Source: Zychaea mexicana
Lineage: Eukaryota > Mucoromycota > Mucoromycetes > Mucorales > Lichtheimiaceae
Assembly: GCF_025766255.1 (NCBI RefSeq)
Contig: NW_026516692.1
Location: 124,001 to 188,000, forward strand
Length of the DNA stretch: 64,000 bases
Direction: 5' to 3'
Position numbers and translations under genes: made by a program. Every line of letters starts with the position of its first letter. The first letter of the stretch is position 1. Of this stretch, positions 45,743 to 58,956 are shown one piece after another. The notes below the pieces were generated by a model. It was not told where the DNA came from and ran no database searches. It saw only the letters and a list, made by a program, of their open reading frames with translations.

Positions 45743-46817
45743 ATGTCCAGCACAGCTCTAATTACAGAGTCGTCGTCCACATCAGCGACACGCAGCGAAA
45801 ATGATATCGATGCTCTTCCATGTAAGTTTGTAGTAGTCAGGATCCGAGTGTCACCGTATATTTGTAAACTAATTTTACGTCATTCTTCTTTTTTGATTAC
45901 TGTAGATGTCGATCGCGAGATCGACGACCCAGGTTCGCTAAGACTCTCTTCTATTTATGCTTCAAAACAAGGAAACGAACATGTTGCTATGCTGTGATGC
46001 TAATGAAGCTTTGTATATACTCTTATACGTGTGCTTAGAAATGAAAACCACTGTCGAACGGCTGATCGATCAAGAACTGCGACGAATGCGACGGAAACCC
46101 GGAAGCGATCGATCGCAGCTGCCTATGGAAGTGGAATTATTTCAAAACAATGCGATGCTCAAGCAAGAATGGGAACGCGTTAAAAGAAATGAACCATTAA
46201 ATGCACTGGACTATACGCGCTACGAAATTAAAGCACCAGAAGAAGACGAGGCTGATGGAGAAGCATGGAAGGCGGCAGTCGATAACTCGAAAGCTCAACT
46301 AGAATCACAAACAGACAGGTATAAAATAACAGGGGCCTTATTCTGTGCTGTTGCTATGAGAAAAAAAAAAGTCGGATTTACTGTTAGATTAAATGTGTTT
46401 TTGCTATATGATAGCATGTTCAACTTGGAATTGTTGGCCAAGTTTGGACCCAACGCATGGCGTGTCCATAACTACCAGTTAGAAGCACAACTGAAACAGC
46501 TGCAGCAAACGACAAGCGAGTATCGGGATGCTGTGCTAAAGATCAATCGCGAGCGAAAGGCGGATCAGGTGAGTTGGATATACGAATTATAAGATGCAGG
46601 ATTGGCGGTTATAGTAGTACTAGACTTCTAAGTCAATAATGCATCGCATGTGTAGACCCAAGCAGGCGGATCACTCCGAACGTTGGAAAGCAAGTGGTCG
46701 GATCTGATTACACAAAATCTTCAAGTGGACATTGCTGCCTCAGCACTAGAACAAGAAGTAGAAGAATTGAGACGGTACCATGCATCATTGAAAGCAAAGG
46801 CAGAACAAAATCAATAA
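45743..46817 (+). CDS. BCAS2: BCAS2/SPF27 spliceosome subunit
   Basis: Small core subunit of the Prp19 (NineTeen) complex of the spliceosome. The five exons are 45743-45821, 45906-45932, 46039-46318, 46415-46568 and 46656-46817, summing to 702 bases, 233 residues. Key parts are LPYVDREIDDP across two splices, TTVERLIDQELRRMRRKPG, FNLELLAKFGPNAWRVHNYQ and a C-terminal coiled coil (ALEQEVEELRRYHASLKAKA). The 27-base second exon is unusually short but needed for the conserved YVDREIDDP. Length and order match the BCAS2 family. No defect is seen. Confidence 0.93.
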
Positions 46818-46881
46818 AACCATGGTAATGAGAGGTTGTCTTGTTCATTATGCTTGTTAATAAAACATCTGCGTTGCGTGT

Positions 46882-47565
46882 CTAATCAACTCCACCAGTA
46901 ACAATCAAGCTGTAAATGAAGAATACATTGTTTATATCATGATATTTATTGCTGGAGAAAAGCGCGATGTTTTTATTTTCAAACCAGAATGTCTTTTTCA
47001 ATGTGTGTAAATAGTTAAATAAGTTCATGAGCCAAAGTTTAAACAGGCGGCATTCCACGCCAGCAAGCCACTTAGTATCGTTACTGACAGAAGGCACACT
47101 ATTGCTTAGATCTTGAGGCATGCGATTCTCTGCAGGGAACTTGAAGACAGTCTTAATCATCCTTTCCTTGGCTAAAGATACATGAAGCAAACGACGAGAA
47201 GAAAAGTCATGGTCACAGAGCCCAAGCTCCGTGGTAACTCAATCTACCCGTCGGAAAACACCGACAATTTTACCAGAGTGCAAGATCTCCCTTTGGTTCC
47301 ATATGATGCCATTGCTTAATGGAGTAAAATCCCTGTGATATATGCCGTTCGCTCTCCCTCTCCCTACTGGAACTTTCTCAGTGATTGGCTGTTGTGAATT
47401 TTTTCTCATGGTGGCGGGGTGCTTTTTTACTGATGCTGGGGCGATGTATTTTACTTGACTAAACGTTCTTTTCCAACTTGCCGTAGAAGCATTAATCAAT
47501 ATGGCGCATGATGAATTATAAGACGGCAGCTTACTATCCAGATTCTTTACAATCATCTTTTTCAA
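46882..47565 (-). pseudogene. possible decayed gene, unknown function
   Basis: Two adjacent minus-strand frames look coding: one at 47565-47239 (NASTASWKRTFSQVKYIAPA and GIYHRDFTPLSNGIIWNQRE), the next at 47190-46882 (LAKERMIKTVFKFPAENRMP). They may be consecutive parts of one repeated-type gene broken by a stop near 47240. I recognise no domain. It could also be noncoding. Confidence 0.3.
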
Positions 47566-47569
47566 GTTC

Positions 47570-48421
47570 TGGGAAAGCTTCTGCTTTTTACTTACTACAA
47601 CTTTCTTTTAACATAGAAAGGAGTAAGAAAGCATGACAGACTCCTTGGCAGGATGATGAAGGGCAGGTGGGAGGACTTTTTGTGGTCACCTACAAATTGG
47701 ACAAGATGGACAAAGATGGGCTAGAGCTCAAAAAAATGCTCAAACTTTAATCTTTGATAAGAGGGACGATTATTTTATCTCGAATATTGCAGCAACAGTG
47801 TTTTTAACTAGTAACAAAGCTTTTATACAGAAAGCTAGAAGTGGGATGCATACTTTTCGGATGCACAGAAATGTGTGGGGGAGTACTGTAAATTTTTACG
47901 TGCTTCACCTTCCGTTTTTGAATTTTACGTACTTAGCCTCAAAGATTTTCAGAGCTGCTCGAGCGACCGAATTTTATGCTAATTTTCTGTCTTATCCATG
48001 TATTAGACCCTCCCTTGTATATGGTTTTCCGTTAGCTAGTCTTCGTCTGCCGCGGTTCCATATATTGGCGTCGTTTTTGCTAGCCAAAAACAAGTTGGGA
48101 AATAGCCGCTTGTTGTTCAACGTAATATGAAATGTCGAAAGCGATCACGAACAAAAGTCAATAGCAAGCAAGGAATGTATTATGGCTTCTCCGTGTGACA
48201 GAAAACCGATGGTATAGATCAACAAGGGATGTGGTTTTTTCTGTTAAGCTCAATTTATACATTCAGCGGCTGTCACTTTTCATGTCTCATGTTAACAAGA
48301 GTAGTACTGTAGATATCATGACCGAAGAGACACTGAGATCACCTTGTACAATTATAAGCAAAACATATTAAAAAAATGTGGCAGTAGTTTGACGGTCAAG
48401 CTGAGAAAAATACGGGCCCTT
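47570..48421. other. no gene recognised
   Basis: Unique sequence up to the stop codon of CK1 copy C. No motif or repeat is supported. Confidence 0.45.
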
Positions 48422-50040
48422 TTATTCACTGCTACTGCTATGTTTTCGCTTGCGTGCATTGGTTGCTGCAGCGAGAATGGGAGCCGGAGATTCGGGTGCA
48501 GAAGGTGGTGCATAGGAGTCGGCTGGTGACGATGACGGTGATGGTGATGATGGTGGTGGTGAAGATGACGGTGACGGTGAAGATGAAGGTGATGGTAATG
48601 GTGATGATGACGGTAACGGTGACGGTGAAGATGACGATGACGGTGATGGCGAGGCGGCTGGTGACGAAGACGGTGATGGTGATGATGGTGATGGTGATGA
48701 TGACGGTAACGATGAAGAACAAGGTGATGGTGATGACCACGATGGCGGTGCAGATGCTGTGGCTGTCTCATTAGGAGGCGGGAGAACGTTAGCCAGCTTT
48801 TGCATGGCGCTTTCGTACTGTGACTTTGACTAATAAAAATCATAAGAATGTTAATGAGTGGATTGTTACGTAAACGTTCGGCTCCAAATGTGGAACACAA
48901 GAACAAAATAAGACTGAAAGACGAGTTGAAACATACCAGCCATTCAAACTCGTGCTGTTGCTCGTCCTTGGATGCCATCTGTGCCACGTACTGGAAAAGT
49001 TTTTCGTACACTGGCTTTTGGCCAAAGTCAAGCTCAAACAGATACGCGAAGTACTCAGCAAGGGCAGCAGGAGCACCTTTGCACAAAGTGTCGACATCGT
49101 CCCCGAGTTGCTCCTTCTTCTTCATCAACTTTTCTATCGACAAGCCATACCATGGCAGCGTTCCTGTCGTGAGATACAACAATACATAGCCTAGAGCCTC
49201 TAGGTCACTGCGGACCGATTGTTCTATATCAACACAAGTGAGATTGTCAGTGGTGGAAACGAAATAGATAACAAATAACAGTAGGAAATCGTTGCTGCAA
49301 CTTGACTTACCCTCTCCAGTGTCGGCGTCAACGCTTGAGAATAGTGGCGTGCCGACAAACTAGAGACCTTCCCTCCAGGCAACATGCTTTTCACCAACCA
49401 TAAACCTTTTTGACAACCCAAAATCAATAAGGTAAACATTTTTCTCATCACCGTCCACTCCCATGACAATATTGTCGGGCTTAATGTCGCGATGCAGGAT
49501 GCCCTTGGAATGAATGAACTTCAGCCGCCGCAACTAAATTTCCAATGCCAACATATTAGTCGTCTATTTCAATTGTGAACTGCCCATATCAAATAAACAT
49601 AATCTACAATACTTTACCAACTGCAAGCCCAAAGTACTGACTGTTCGTAGCGAAAACGACTTGTCGCACATCTGAAAGAGACTTCCAAGAGAGGCTAGAA
49701 GCAGGGAGTTGTTGTTCAGCGTATGTCTTTTTTTCTCTTTACAGTTTATGACGCTCATGTAGTGTACTTACGACCCATCAAATCCATAACTAGGACGTTA
49801 TAGTCGCCTTGAGTACCAAAGTACAACGGCTTGGGTGCTTGGCACGTCCCCCTCGCAACAAGATCCTGGTAGCATCGATACTCGCGGTACAAGAGCGAGC
49901 TCTTCTCTTTATCTTCCACTTTGGCAGCGACAAGCTTGGACTCTACGGTGTCCACAGCTTCAAGTACAAAATTAAGTGTGACTATTCAGAGTTTTGATCA
50001 TTCACGCATCCATTCGTTACTCACCGAGATACACTTGGCC
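48422..50040 (-). pseudogene. casein kinase 1 pseudogene, copy C
   Basis: Minus-strand exons follow those of copies A and B: a remnant of exon 1 (GQVYL, 50040-50025) cut by a hAT-type element, exon 2 (to about 49773) with LLYREYRCYQDLVARGTCQ, exon 3, exon 4 (about 49536-49325) with LIDFGL..KRF, exon 5 (about 49240-48935) with LPWYGLSIEKLMKKKEQLGD and VAQMASKDEQQHEFEWL. The last exon (48836-48422) encodes SKSQYESAMQKLANVLPPP and a Ser/Pro-rich tail that is built on a GAT/GGT-type short repeat and ends RKRKHSSSSE. It alone retains the tail. A TAG at 49360-49362 (CAG in copy B) breaks exon 4, and the 5' end is gone. Confidence 0.82.
48508..48765. repeat. degenerate GATGGTGA-type short repeat in a coding tail
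   Basis: Purine-rich short-period repeat (units such as GGTGATGATGACGGT) on the plus strand; on the minus strand it codes for the Ser/Pro tail of CK1 copy C. Codon phase is maintained over the repeat. Confidence 0.7.
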
Positions 50041-50957
50041 TAGGGATCCGCACGGTTCGGTTCGGTTCGGTTCGGTTCGGTTCGGTTCTTGAAGGGAACC
50101 GAACCGAACCGACTAGAACCGACGAGAACCGTAGAACCGAAGAATCGAACCGAAGAACCGAACCCATCAAGTATATAAAAACGGCAAGATTCGGTATCTT
50201 TAAATGAAAGCTGATGTGTGTGTTCAAATGTCGCGGTATACTTGAATACTGCAGTAAAAAGAAAAGTTTATTATTGTACATTGAACAGCGGTCTCAAAAT
50301 GAATAAGAGAAACAGAATGTAAACATTCTTATTCGATGTGGGTCATTGCATGATTAAGGAGCTTATAGTACTTACTTAGAGCGACTTAGTATTACGAGTA
50401 CAATATGTTATCGTAACATTGGAGGAATTGAACCACAACCGGCAGTACATACAGCTGCTGTGTCTCTACGTGTATAGTGTCTCATAAAAGGCAAAGGGTG
50501 AATGGGTAAGATAATTCTGTTATGAGCCCCAGAATGCGCAATCTCAAACGGAATGCACAAACTTGATAAAACTGATCGAGAAGCCATGATAAATCTGGTA
50601 AAGTAGTACGTCATGGAGAAAAATGCATTGTGGGTAGCAAAGTAGAGGAACAAGTAATGATGTGCGTCATGGGCGGAGAAAGCAAGCTGCCGTCAGAAGA
50701 ATATTTTTTCTCTTCTCTTTACTATTTTTCACTCCCGTCTGCTTTTGCAGGTTTTGTTAAGTTTTTCAATAAAGTATGGCTTGCAAATACACTACTTCGT
50801 GGTCTTTTCGGAATAACATTGTTCGTCACTTCCATTATAGCCTACTTTATACTAATTACCAAAATCGCTAAATGCAATCTTCTGCCTCTCGGTTCTTCGG
50901 TTCTACTTATACAGAACCGGTTCGGTTCCGGTTCTACGGTTCTGATACGGATCCCTA
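50041..50957. mobile_element. hAT-type MITE, copy 2
   Basis: 917 bp bounded by TAGGGATCCG and CGGATCCCTA, with pentameric GGTTC arrays at both ends and an interior like copy 1 (8147-9176), in inverted orientation. No target duplication: the left flank is CK1 exon 1 (ACTTGGCC), the right flank begins GTTATGTG and is unrelated. Sequence on one side was lost by deletion or recombination. No transposase. Confidence 0.85.
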
Positions 50958-51939
50958 GTTATGTGCTGTAGTCGTCATGGTTGGCAAGAGAAAAGCTATG
51001 ACTTGGATGCATGTGTGGCCTAAAGTTGGGTGCAGATAATGTAGGTGGGGCTGTGCTGACCGATCAAATAGAACCTGCTGTAAAAGCTGCATGAAACACT
51101 TTGGGCTAATCTATTTGCACCCTCTTCCGTAAGATTTGGCTGCTGGTTGAATATAGGAACAGAATGAAAGAAGTTTTGATAATACGAGAAAGATAGATAT
51201 TCAATATTCTTTTCTTATTTAATCTTGGCTTTCATGATCAACGGCTTTGTCATCTCTTTCTTCATTATCACCAAGCGCCATGATAGCTTTTATACCATGA
51301 TCGAAATTGGGTCTATAAACGTTGCCTCGTCACTGACTACCCTGCACAGCTTTGCTACGATGCGCAACTTGAACCTGCTTGCTGTTATCAGCAATTTTTT
51401 TCTGGGTCAACTGCAACACGAGCCCTTCATCTGCCATAACAAACCCTGACGGTCGTGACGTGGTGCCCTTGTCAGAGTATCTGAAGCAAATGGGCAAATC
51501 CTCCAAAAGATCGCGCGGCCAATCGTCCTGTTACTAATGCGGCTTCCTTCTTGATCATATCCTCATATTAAACACATTTCTATCCTTCCTCTCATTCCTT
51601 TCTCCTCTTACATATTGTATATTTCATATAGTTTTATCTGCAAGGTCTTAGCATTAACCGCCGATTCATGCATTATTGATATCGTGCTTCTATGCATGTT
51701 TAATGTCCTTGTCAATTCAGATCGTACTCCATCATGTACCTCAGTCTGCAAGGATCTATACATCCACACATTTCCGTGGTTTTAAAAATCAGAAAGCTTT
51801 TTTGGTTTACTGTCACAAATGCTCATGTTTCTATAGAATGAAAGCTTCTTTAGAGCGCTTGCCTATGTACTGTATTACGATACTTGTCCAATTATTTATG
51901 AGGATTCCTAACGATCCATTCAGAATCACCTAGTTTTAA
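50958..51939. other. no gene recognised
   Basis: Unique sequence downstream of the hAT-type element. No coding or repeat structure is supported. Confidence 0.45.
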
Positions 51940-52290
51940 GCTATTAGAAGCTTCACCGATCAGGGTCATCAACGTTTCCTTCTCAAGAAGCTTGTTATTT
52001 TCACTCTACTTTTGACCACTGACCTGAATTGCTCGATTGGATTGAGTTGAAGGAAAGTAGGTGCAGCGGTAGCCTCGAGATTTTACGTATTTGGCTTCCG
52101 AGCACTCTTCTAAGCCTTAAATTGATGGGTTTGCTTCTTTGTTCCTCCATAGCTTGCAATAATTCTTCCTTGATGCATTGAGTTTCTACAGAGTACAATG
52201 TGGTGCTATGCGGTTGGTCACTATCTTTGAAAAATGCGTACTATACCAGCTCTTCTTGTCGTTGGTCAAGATACACATTGGTTTTTCTCG
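51940..52290 (-). pseudogene. relic of a Tc1/IS630-type transposase
   Basis: Fragments of the C-terminal catalytic part lie in neighbouring frames on the minus strand: YVKSRGYRCTYFPS, then LNPIEQF, VVKSRVK and LLEKETLMTLIGEA. Together they match the block around the catalytic Glu and downstream region of Tc1-like transposases (compare EYRGYKCVYLPTYSPELNPIE-like order in the copies above). Several frameshifts and stops show an old copy, not the same family as copies 1-3. Nothing recognisable precedes it on that strand. Confidence 0.6.
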
Positions 52291-53404
52291 TTGTTTTTCA
52301 CATCTCTCTATCATCTTACCTTTCACTCGACGCTCTTTTTGATCTCGACTGGTTTTCTTCTTACTCATGCTATTGCTCTTTTACTACTTTATCTCCCTTA
52401 GTAGTTTCTCATATACTATGGCCGGACAATCAAGACTTTGACCTCTTTAGCAGGATACAAAAGCATTCGTATCAGAAGGATGCTTATAATGCTGTATGTT
52501 GTAAATCATATGTAATTCGGGTGGTGGCTGCTTGGGAAAGGGGTCTGTGATTTGTTTCAAAAGAAAACAGGGTGCCACGTCCCTTCATCGAAACCGGTTT
52601 TCTCTGGTTTCCTCAAATATGTTAGCTGTCCTAAAAGATAATCAGGATGCGTTCGTCTTGTGTATAGCTATCAAAATCTTATTTTGTTTTTACTAATAAA
52701 ACCGTATAAAAAATATGCTGTATATCCAGCTTTTGCTGTATAGAAGTGACATATATCGTGTATACTTACTGAAGTGGTTGCTTTGCTGATCACTGATTAC
52801 AGTAATTGCTTTTATGTTCCGGTTCCTAAGCTCATTTACCAGGATTGACCGATAAAACGGCAGACAAAAATTGGGAACAAAGAAGAAAGAGAGTCGGAAT
52901 CTTCTTTATAGAGAAGGGAGCTTGAATGAACCTTCTTATGCCCTAAGCCAAGGAACACATTTAAAAACCTCGTCCGTCCTGCTAAAGTGGGATAAACTTG
53001 CCAGCTTTGGTTTTTTTTGTAAGAATCATCCTCTCTATTCCTCAAAGTCGAAGAAAGGATAGCTTGACGTTGTTACGGCATGTTGAAAATTTGGAAGTCG
53101 GATAGAATTTTTTGACAGTACTATATAATGTAGATACCGATACTTCTTCAAGAAAGAGATCATCGATGGTGCTGACGTTACTCTTAGGCTATACAGTTCT
53201 GGCGCCACTGAGGATTATGAGTAGGAATCAAGTTTTTTTATAGACACTAACAGGTTAAATCTTACAACAACAATTACCAAAATGAGTGATAACGTCATTG
53301 AAAAGGGGTTGTAACTTGAGCGCGGACCTGATTAAAGTTCATTATATGCTTCTCTTTCCATAACAGACAGCGGGTGGTGGCTAGAGTATCAATAAGCGCG
53401 GAAT
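52291..53404. other. no gene recognised; 5' region of Dicer
   Basis: Possibly includes further decayed parts of the Tc1 relic. The last few hundred bases should carry the Dicer promoter. No other structure is supported. Confidence 0.4.
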
Positions 53405-56400
53405 ATGACCACCAATAGTGTTGACAATCATGTCGAGGAACACAGAGACGACGATGCCATTCCATTCATTACAGACGATATCGAAAACACGATGAACGAT
53501 GGTGAACGAGAGCGATTACTGCGCTACATTGACCCAGAGTTTCTTGACGCATCACCTGGGCAAACGGCCAAAGATGCTGATCAAGTGTTTGAACAGGAAC
53601 GGTACGATCTAGAGGATCCCTCGGAGGAATCCGAGCTTCTCGACGATTTTAATGACCTGCCTAAGGAAACGAAAATGTTAGCACCGCGCGACTACCAGTA
53701 TGAGATCTTTCAAAAAGCTGTCGAAGATAACGTGCTCGCGGTCTTGGATACGGGCAGTGGCAAGACACTTATTGCTGTCATGTTGATCAAATACATAGCT
53801 GCCAAGGAACGAGAAGAACGAATGAGCCGAAGAAACGTGAGTAACTTTCTTTATCATCGAGTTTCTATGCTTGGATGCTTCTTTTCAATATTTGCATGAG
53901 TGTACGTCCATGTTTTGACAGCCTGTCATGATGTTTTGGTTAGACCAAATTGTCATTTTTCCTTGTGGATCGGGTCCCGTTGGTTCCGCAACAATACAAT
54001 GTGATCAAAGCAAACTGTGATGCCAAAGTAGTGCGCATGTACGGTGAAATGGGTATCGACAAGTGGTCAGAAAAGAGGTGGGATCAGATCTTTGAAGAAA
54101 ACGACGTATGCGTCATGACAGCACAAATCTTTTTGGATACTTTACGACACGGCTTTATCCACATGTCTCAGGTTAGTCATTGAAGTTTATGATCTATTAA
54201 ATAGACTCAAGATCGAGTTTCTCACTTATGTCTGAAATATCGCACAGGTTAATCTTATTATCTTTGACGAGTGCCACCACGCAACAAAAAGACATCCGTA
54301 CAATTTGATTATGAAAGAACATTATCAGCGCTGCGAAAAAGATCAGCGTCCAAAAATCTTTGGCATGACGGCTTCGCCGGTACACGCGAAATCTAAAAGT
54401 GTGGAGGAAAGCATTTTGTAAGCACCTGATACTGCCACTATAATTCAGAAACCAGTTCTTGCGAAAACTAACAGAGAAATGGACTATGTCTGGGATGATG
54501 TTATCAGTCAACTGGAAGCAAACCTCGACAGTAGAGTGTATACCACACAGAATGCCCATTCCATTAGCCAAGCAGTCAATCGACCAGGAGAAATCATTGT
54601 CACATACTCAACACAAGACCAGTACGAGCAAACACGACTGTCCAAACTTGTCAACCAAAAAATTGGTCATCTTGAACGATATAAACGAATATTCCTTGCA
54701 ACATCCAATGCATGCGAACAGCTCGGGCCTTGGTGCTGCGATCGTCTCTTATACCACTTATTGAAAGCACAAAACGACCGAGTGTACGACGAAACGCAAG
54801 AATTGCCCATGGATCGGCTCAACGACGAAGACCGAGCGACTCGTCAAGCCTACGAATACACAATAGGGGTGGCCCACGATGATCCGAAATTATTGGACAA
54901 TTCGCAGTTTTCCGGCAAAATAATCCAACTGATGAGGATCTTGGATATTATGAGAAGAAAGGACGATTTCTGCTGTATCATTTTCGTGGAGCGGCGACAT
55001 ACAGCGGTGGCCATTGACTTGCTCATCAAGGCTTGCCATAAATTTGATATGAGCGTCAAAAGCGATATCCTGATCGGCCATGGCAATAATGATGACGGTG
55101 ATATCCAAATGCGATTCAAGAAGCAGCATCAGGTTATCCAGCGCTTCCGTGACGGTGAGCTCAACCTCCTTATTGCCACCAACGTAGCTGAAGAAGGATT
55201 GGATATCCAACCATGCAACGTCGTTATCAGGTAGGTAGATAATTCTGTAGATTGGAGTTACCGGATAATGGGGTTTGTTTTTTGCTGAGCAATTAACCTC
55301 GTCTTTCTGATATAGATTTGATTTTTTCAACACACTGATTGCTTACATTCAGTCTCGAGGACGAGCACGTAAACCCGAATCCAAATACATCATTCTCGTT
55401 GACGACAATGCTGCCGGCAATCAGGCCATGCTCCACGAATTCCGTCGACGCGAAATGGAAATGAAACAATTCTGTGCAGAGCATCCCGAGCGAAGTGTGA
55501 GGAGCCGTTATAACGACGATATTGACTTGGATGATGACGAAGACGATGAAGATGAAGACGACTTCATCGATCGGATATACATTGTTCCGAATGCGACTGC
55601 CACCATCACACTGCACCATGCTGTTCCACTGATCCATTTATACGTCAGCTCGCTCCCTTCCGACGGTTTCTGTGTGCTGAAACCAGTATTTGACATGAAC
55701 CCTGCTGGAGAAGGGTTCACGTGCACCTTGCGACTACCTAGCAACGCTGCTGTACGAGAAGTAACATCGGAAGTTGCCAGGACAAAAGCTAAAGCCAAAC
55801 GCTTTGCTGCTTACGATGCAGCTGTCCAGCTCCACAAAATCGGGGCTCTTGACGATCATTTACGACCCAGGAGCATGAAACGACAAATTCTCGGTGAAAT
55901 GGCACCCTTGCTCGATGAAAATGGACAAATCATCGGCAGCAAACGAAGACGGCACATTTATGAAAAACGTACTCCGCGATTCTGGGAACGTGAGCTTCCT
56001 AAGGAGGAGGAAGAGACAGAAGAACAACAACAAATGAAGGCCGAGGATGACAAAGATTTGATGTTTGCTCATGTAGGAATCCTTTTAGGCAATATTCTAG
56101 AAAAAAAAAGAATTTTTTTCACTAATTGAACAATAATCTGTATGCTGTCATGTAGACAAGCTCCTGGAGAGATGCAAAAGCGAATCAATTTGAACCTCGG
56201 TCCGAGCTATCTCACGTCAACCAACGGTTACGAAAACTCCAGAATACATTGACAAACGGAACCACCAACCCGCTGAGTAACGGATCGACGGTAGGTTCCG
56301 ACGGACACCAGGATGCACAGGATCCAAGTACAGATCCTTTTGCGGGTTTAGATAGCGCCTTTCGTAAATCGCTCAGTACCCCCACCACCACCGCTTTAAC

Positions 56401-58919
56401 AACAACAACAACAACAACGATAGCAACAGCAGCGGCAACAACCGAGGCATCAGAATCACAGGCAGAAAAGCAAGATGATATGGACGTAGATCCTGAAGAG
56501 GATATCGGGGAGGGACCATTCGAGCTTCACATGGCTACCATCCTCATTGAAATCACGACAGACCTTGCCAATGTTCGACATATGGCCCTTGTCACTTGGA
56601 AACCGTTGCCCGAGATCCCAGATTTTGAACTCTACAACAAAGGCACGCCTTTTAAGATTTCGTTCCGACCTGCGCCCAGTACCTTCCAGATCGATCGCCC
56701 GACGTTGGAAGGACTTGCAGCATTCACCGTTTCGATCACTTCTGCCATCACCAACAAAGATTTCCAGTGTCCTCTGATTGATTACCCGTACTTTTTCGCA
56801 CCATTAAAAACCAACAACAGCACTCAGCTTGAATATCCACTGGCCAGCGACACACCCATGGAAGCCATCGACTGGGATGAAATTGCTCGTATAATGGTCA
56901 AGGAGCAGCCTCCTGTTGATCTTGACAATCTACAAAACGACATGACGGATACAATCTTGATGGACTATGCGGACAACTCAAGACGATACCTGGTCCTCCA
57001 AGTTCACAACGATTTGACCCCAAATTCGCCTATTCCATCCGATCTGAAAATCCGAGAATCTGGCCATGAGAATTTTGCTGCATACTATGCAGAGAATTTC
57101 AAGCTTGAAGTGTCTCGAGCGGATCAGCCCATGGTTCGTGTGAAAAGAATTCTCAAAGTCATGAATTTCTTGATGCCTGTTGCACCGGCTGCACCCCAGG
57201 AAAAGAAACGGACTGCCACATTTGTCGTTCCGGAATTCTGCAAAGTGTTCTGGACAAGTGCAAGTGTATACCAGTCGGCCATGTTCCTTCCATCCATCAT
57301 GACTCGACTCGACTCCTATCTGCTGATCAAAGAAGCCGGTTTGCGATATGATTTGCCAATTACCGACAATTTGATGCTAGAAGCATACACAACACCTTCT
57401 GCAAGCATGGCAATGAACTATGAGCGATTGGAAACGCTGGGTGGTATGTCGTTCTGTCTTTAATTTAAGGTGTCACAAACATTGATGCAAGGAACTGTGG
57501 AGTGTGTTACTAAATTTTTGCATTGCAGACTCCTTGTTGAAGTTTATTGCCACGATCCGATTATACATCAACTTCCCGTTCTCAGACGAAGGTGAACTCC
57601 ATTGCTTACGTATCCGTGTCATTTGTAACCGAGCTTTGTACCGAGCAGCTAAACGTCTACGTATCTATCGCTACGTGACCAGCCATGCATTCAATCGCCG
57701 TTATTGGCGGCCACACCACTTCGTCTCTCCTAATGACAATCCTGAAACGCTTAAAGAATTGCGCGGGCACATGCTTTCTGACAAAACACTGGCTGATATT
57801 GTCGAAGCGTCGCTTGGTGCTGCTTATCTCAGCGCAGGTCTCGAAGGCGGTCTGCACACTGCAATCCAGATGCAAATTCCGTTTGACGAGATCAAACAAT
57901 GGTCCGACCTGCAACCAACTTATATCAACTCACGATCCAAGGTACCTGCTCGTGCAGAAATCAAGGCACTTCGATCTGTAAGCGTACCGCGTGTTCAAGA
58001 AATTGCTGGTTACGTGTTCAACACACCTCTCTTGATTGTCGAAGCGTTGACCCACGCCAGTTTACCCAACTCGACCGCGCCATGCTACCAGCGCCTTGAA
58101 TTCTTGGGCGACGCCATTCTCGACTTTTTGGTCATCCGATACCTGTACAAGACATATCCATACGCCGATCCAGGCTTAATCACCGATATCAAAGATTCCT
58201 GCGTCAACAACCACGTGCTTGGTATCATTTGTGTCAGAAACAATCTGCACACGCAAATTATCCATTATTCGGGTCGACTCGTCAAGGCCATCGAAGAGTT
58301 TTCTCTCGAGCTTGAGACAATGGAGAAGAATGGCGAAGCTGTAGGAGAATTCTGGACCGAAATGTCAATTCCAAAGGTCTTGTCTGATGTTGTCGAAAGT
58401 ATGCTTGGTGCTGTGTTTGTTGATGCTGGTTTCGATCTTGCGCCTGTTGAAAAAGTGTTTGAAAAATGGATGATACCGCTGTACGAGAAACACGTGACCC
58501 CACAAACCCTCAAGATACATCCTCTCCGAAAGTTCACTACAGATCTTCAGCGTATGGGCTGTGAAAGCTTTATGTTACGGTATGTTTATCTAACCAAAGA
58601 AAAAGGGAGAAGGAAATGGCAATTATTAAACTTTGGGATTCAAGAGAGAAACACTAACGCATGTTTCCTTCTTTCTTTACACAGAAACCATACTACATCA
58701 TCGTCTGCAGCTGATAGCCAAAAATGCGTTATTTTCCTACACGAAAAGCCTCTCGCCACTGGATCTGCTGACAACGTCAAGGCTGCCCGCCGAAATGCTG
58801 CAACCAGAGCTTCGCAGCGTTTGGTTGATGAACCCGATTTGTTGGCTAAAATCTGCAACTGCACTATTACAACTAGAAGAAAGAAGCGTGAGGAAGAGTA
58901 TGATGAAGATGATATTTAA
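53405..58919 (+). CDS. DCL: Dicer-like ribonuclease
   Basis: RNase III enzyme that cuts long double-stranded RNA into small interfering RNAs. Eight exons (53405-53836, 53944-54171, 54248-54417, 54475-55230, 55316-56072, 56156-57443, 57529-58579, 58685-58919) total 4917 bases, 1638 residues. The DExH helicase has LDTGSGKTLIAVMLI (about residue 117) and FDECHHA (about 226); the helicase C part has IATNVAEEGLDIQPCNVVI and QSRGRARKPESKY. Then come a dimerisation domain (about 620-700), a PAZ-like region (about 920-1110), RNase IIIa (ERLETLGDSLLKF, about 1210, with DIVEASLGAAYLS) and RNase IIIb (QRLEFLGDAILDFLVIRYLY, about 1397, with DVVESMLGAVFVDAG). A C-terminal dsRNA-binding domain follows. The acidic catalytic residues of both RNase III domains are present. 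It ends 37 bp from the convergent Gemin5 gene. Confidence 0.96.
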
Positions 58920-58956
58920 AAAGCAATAAATGATCTTGTTTCTCATTTTATATTGG

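Noticed and set aside
48454..48774. Plus-strand Met/Val/Thr-rich open frame over the CK1 C tail
   Set aside because: It is the reverse strand of a low-complexity GAT/GGT repeat that codes for the Ser/Pro tail of the kinase copy; long frames there are a composition effect.
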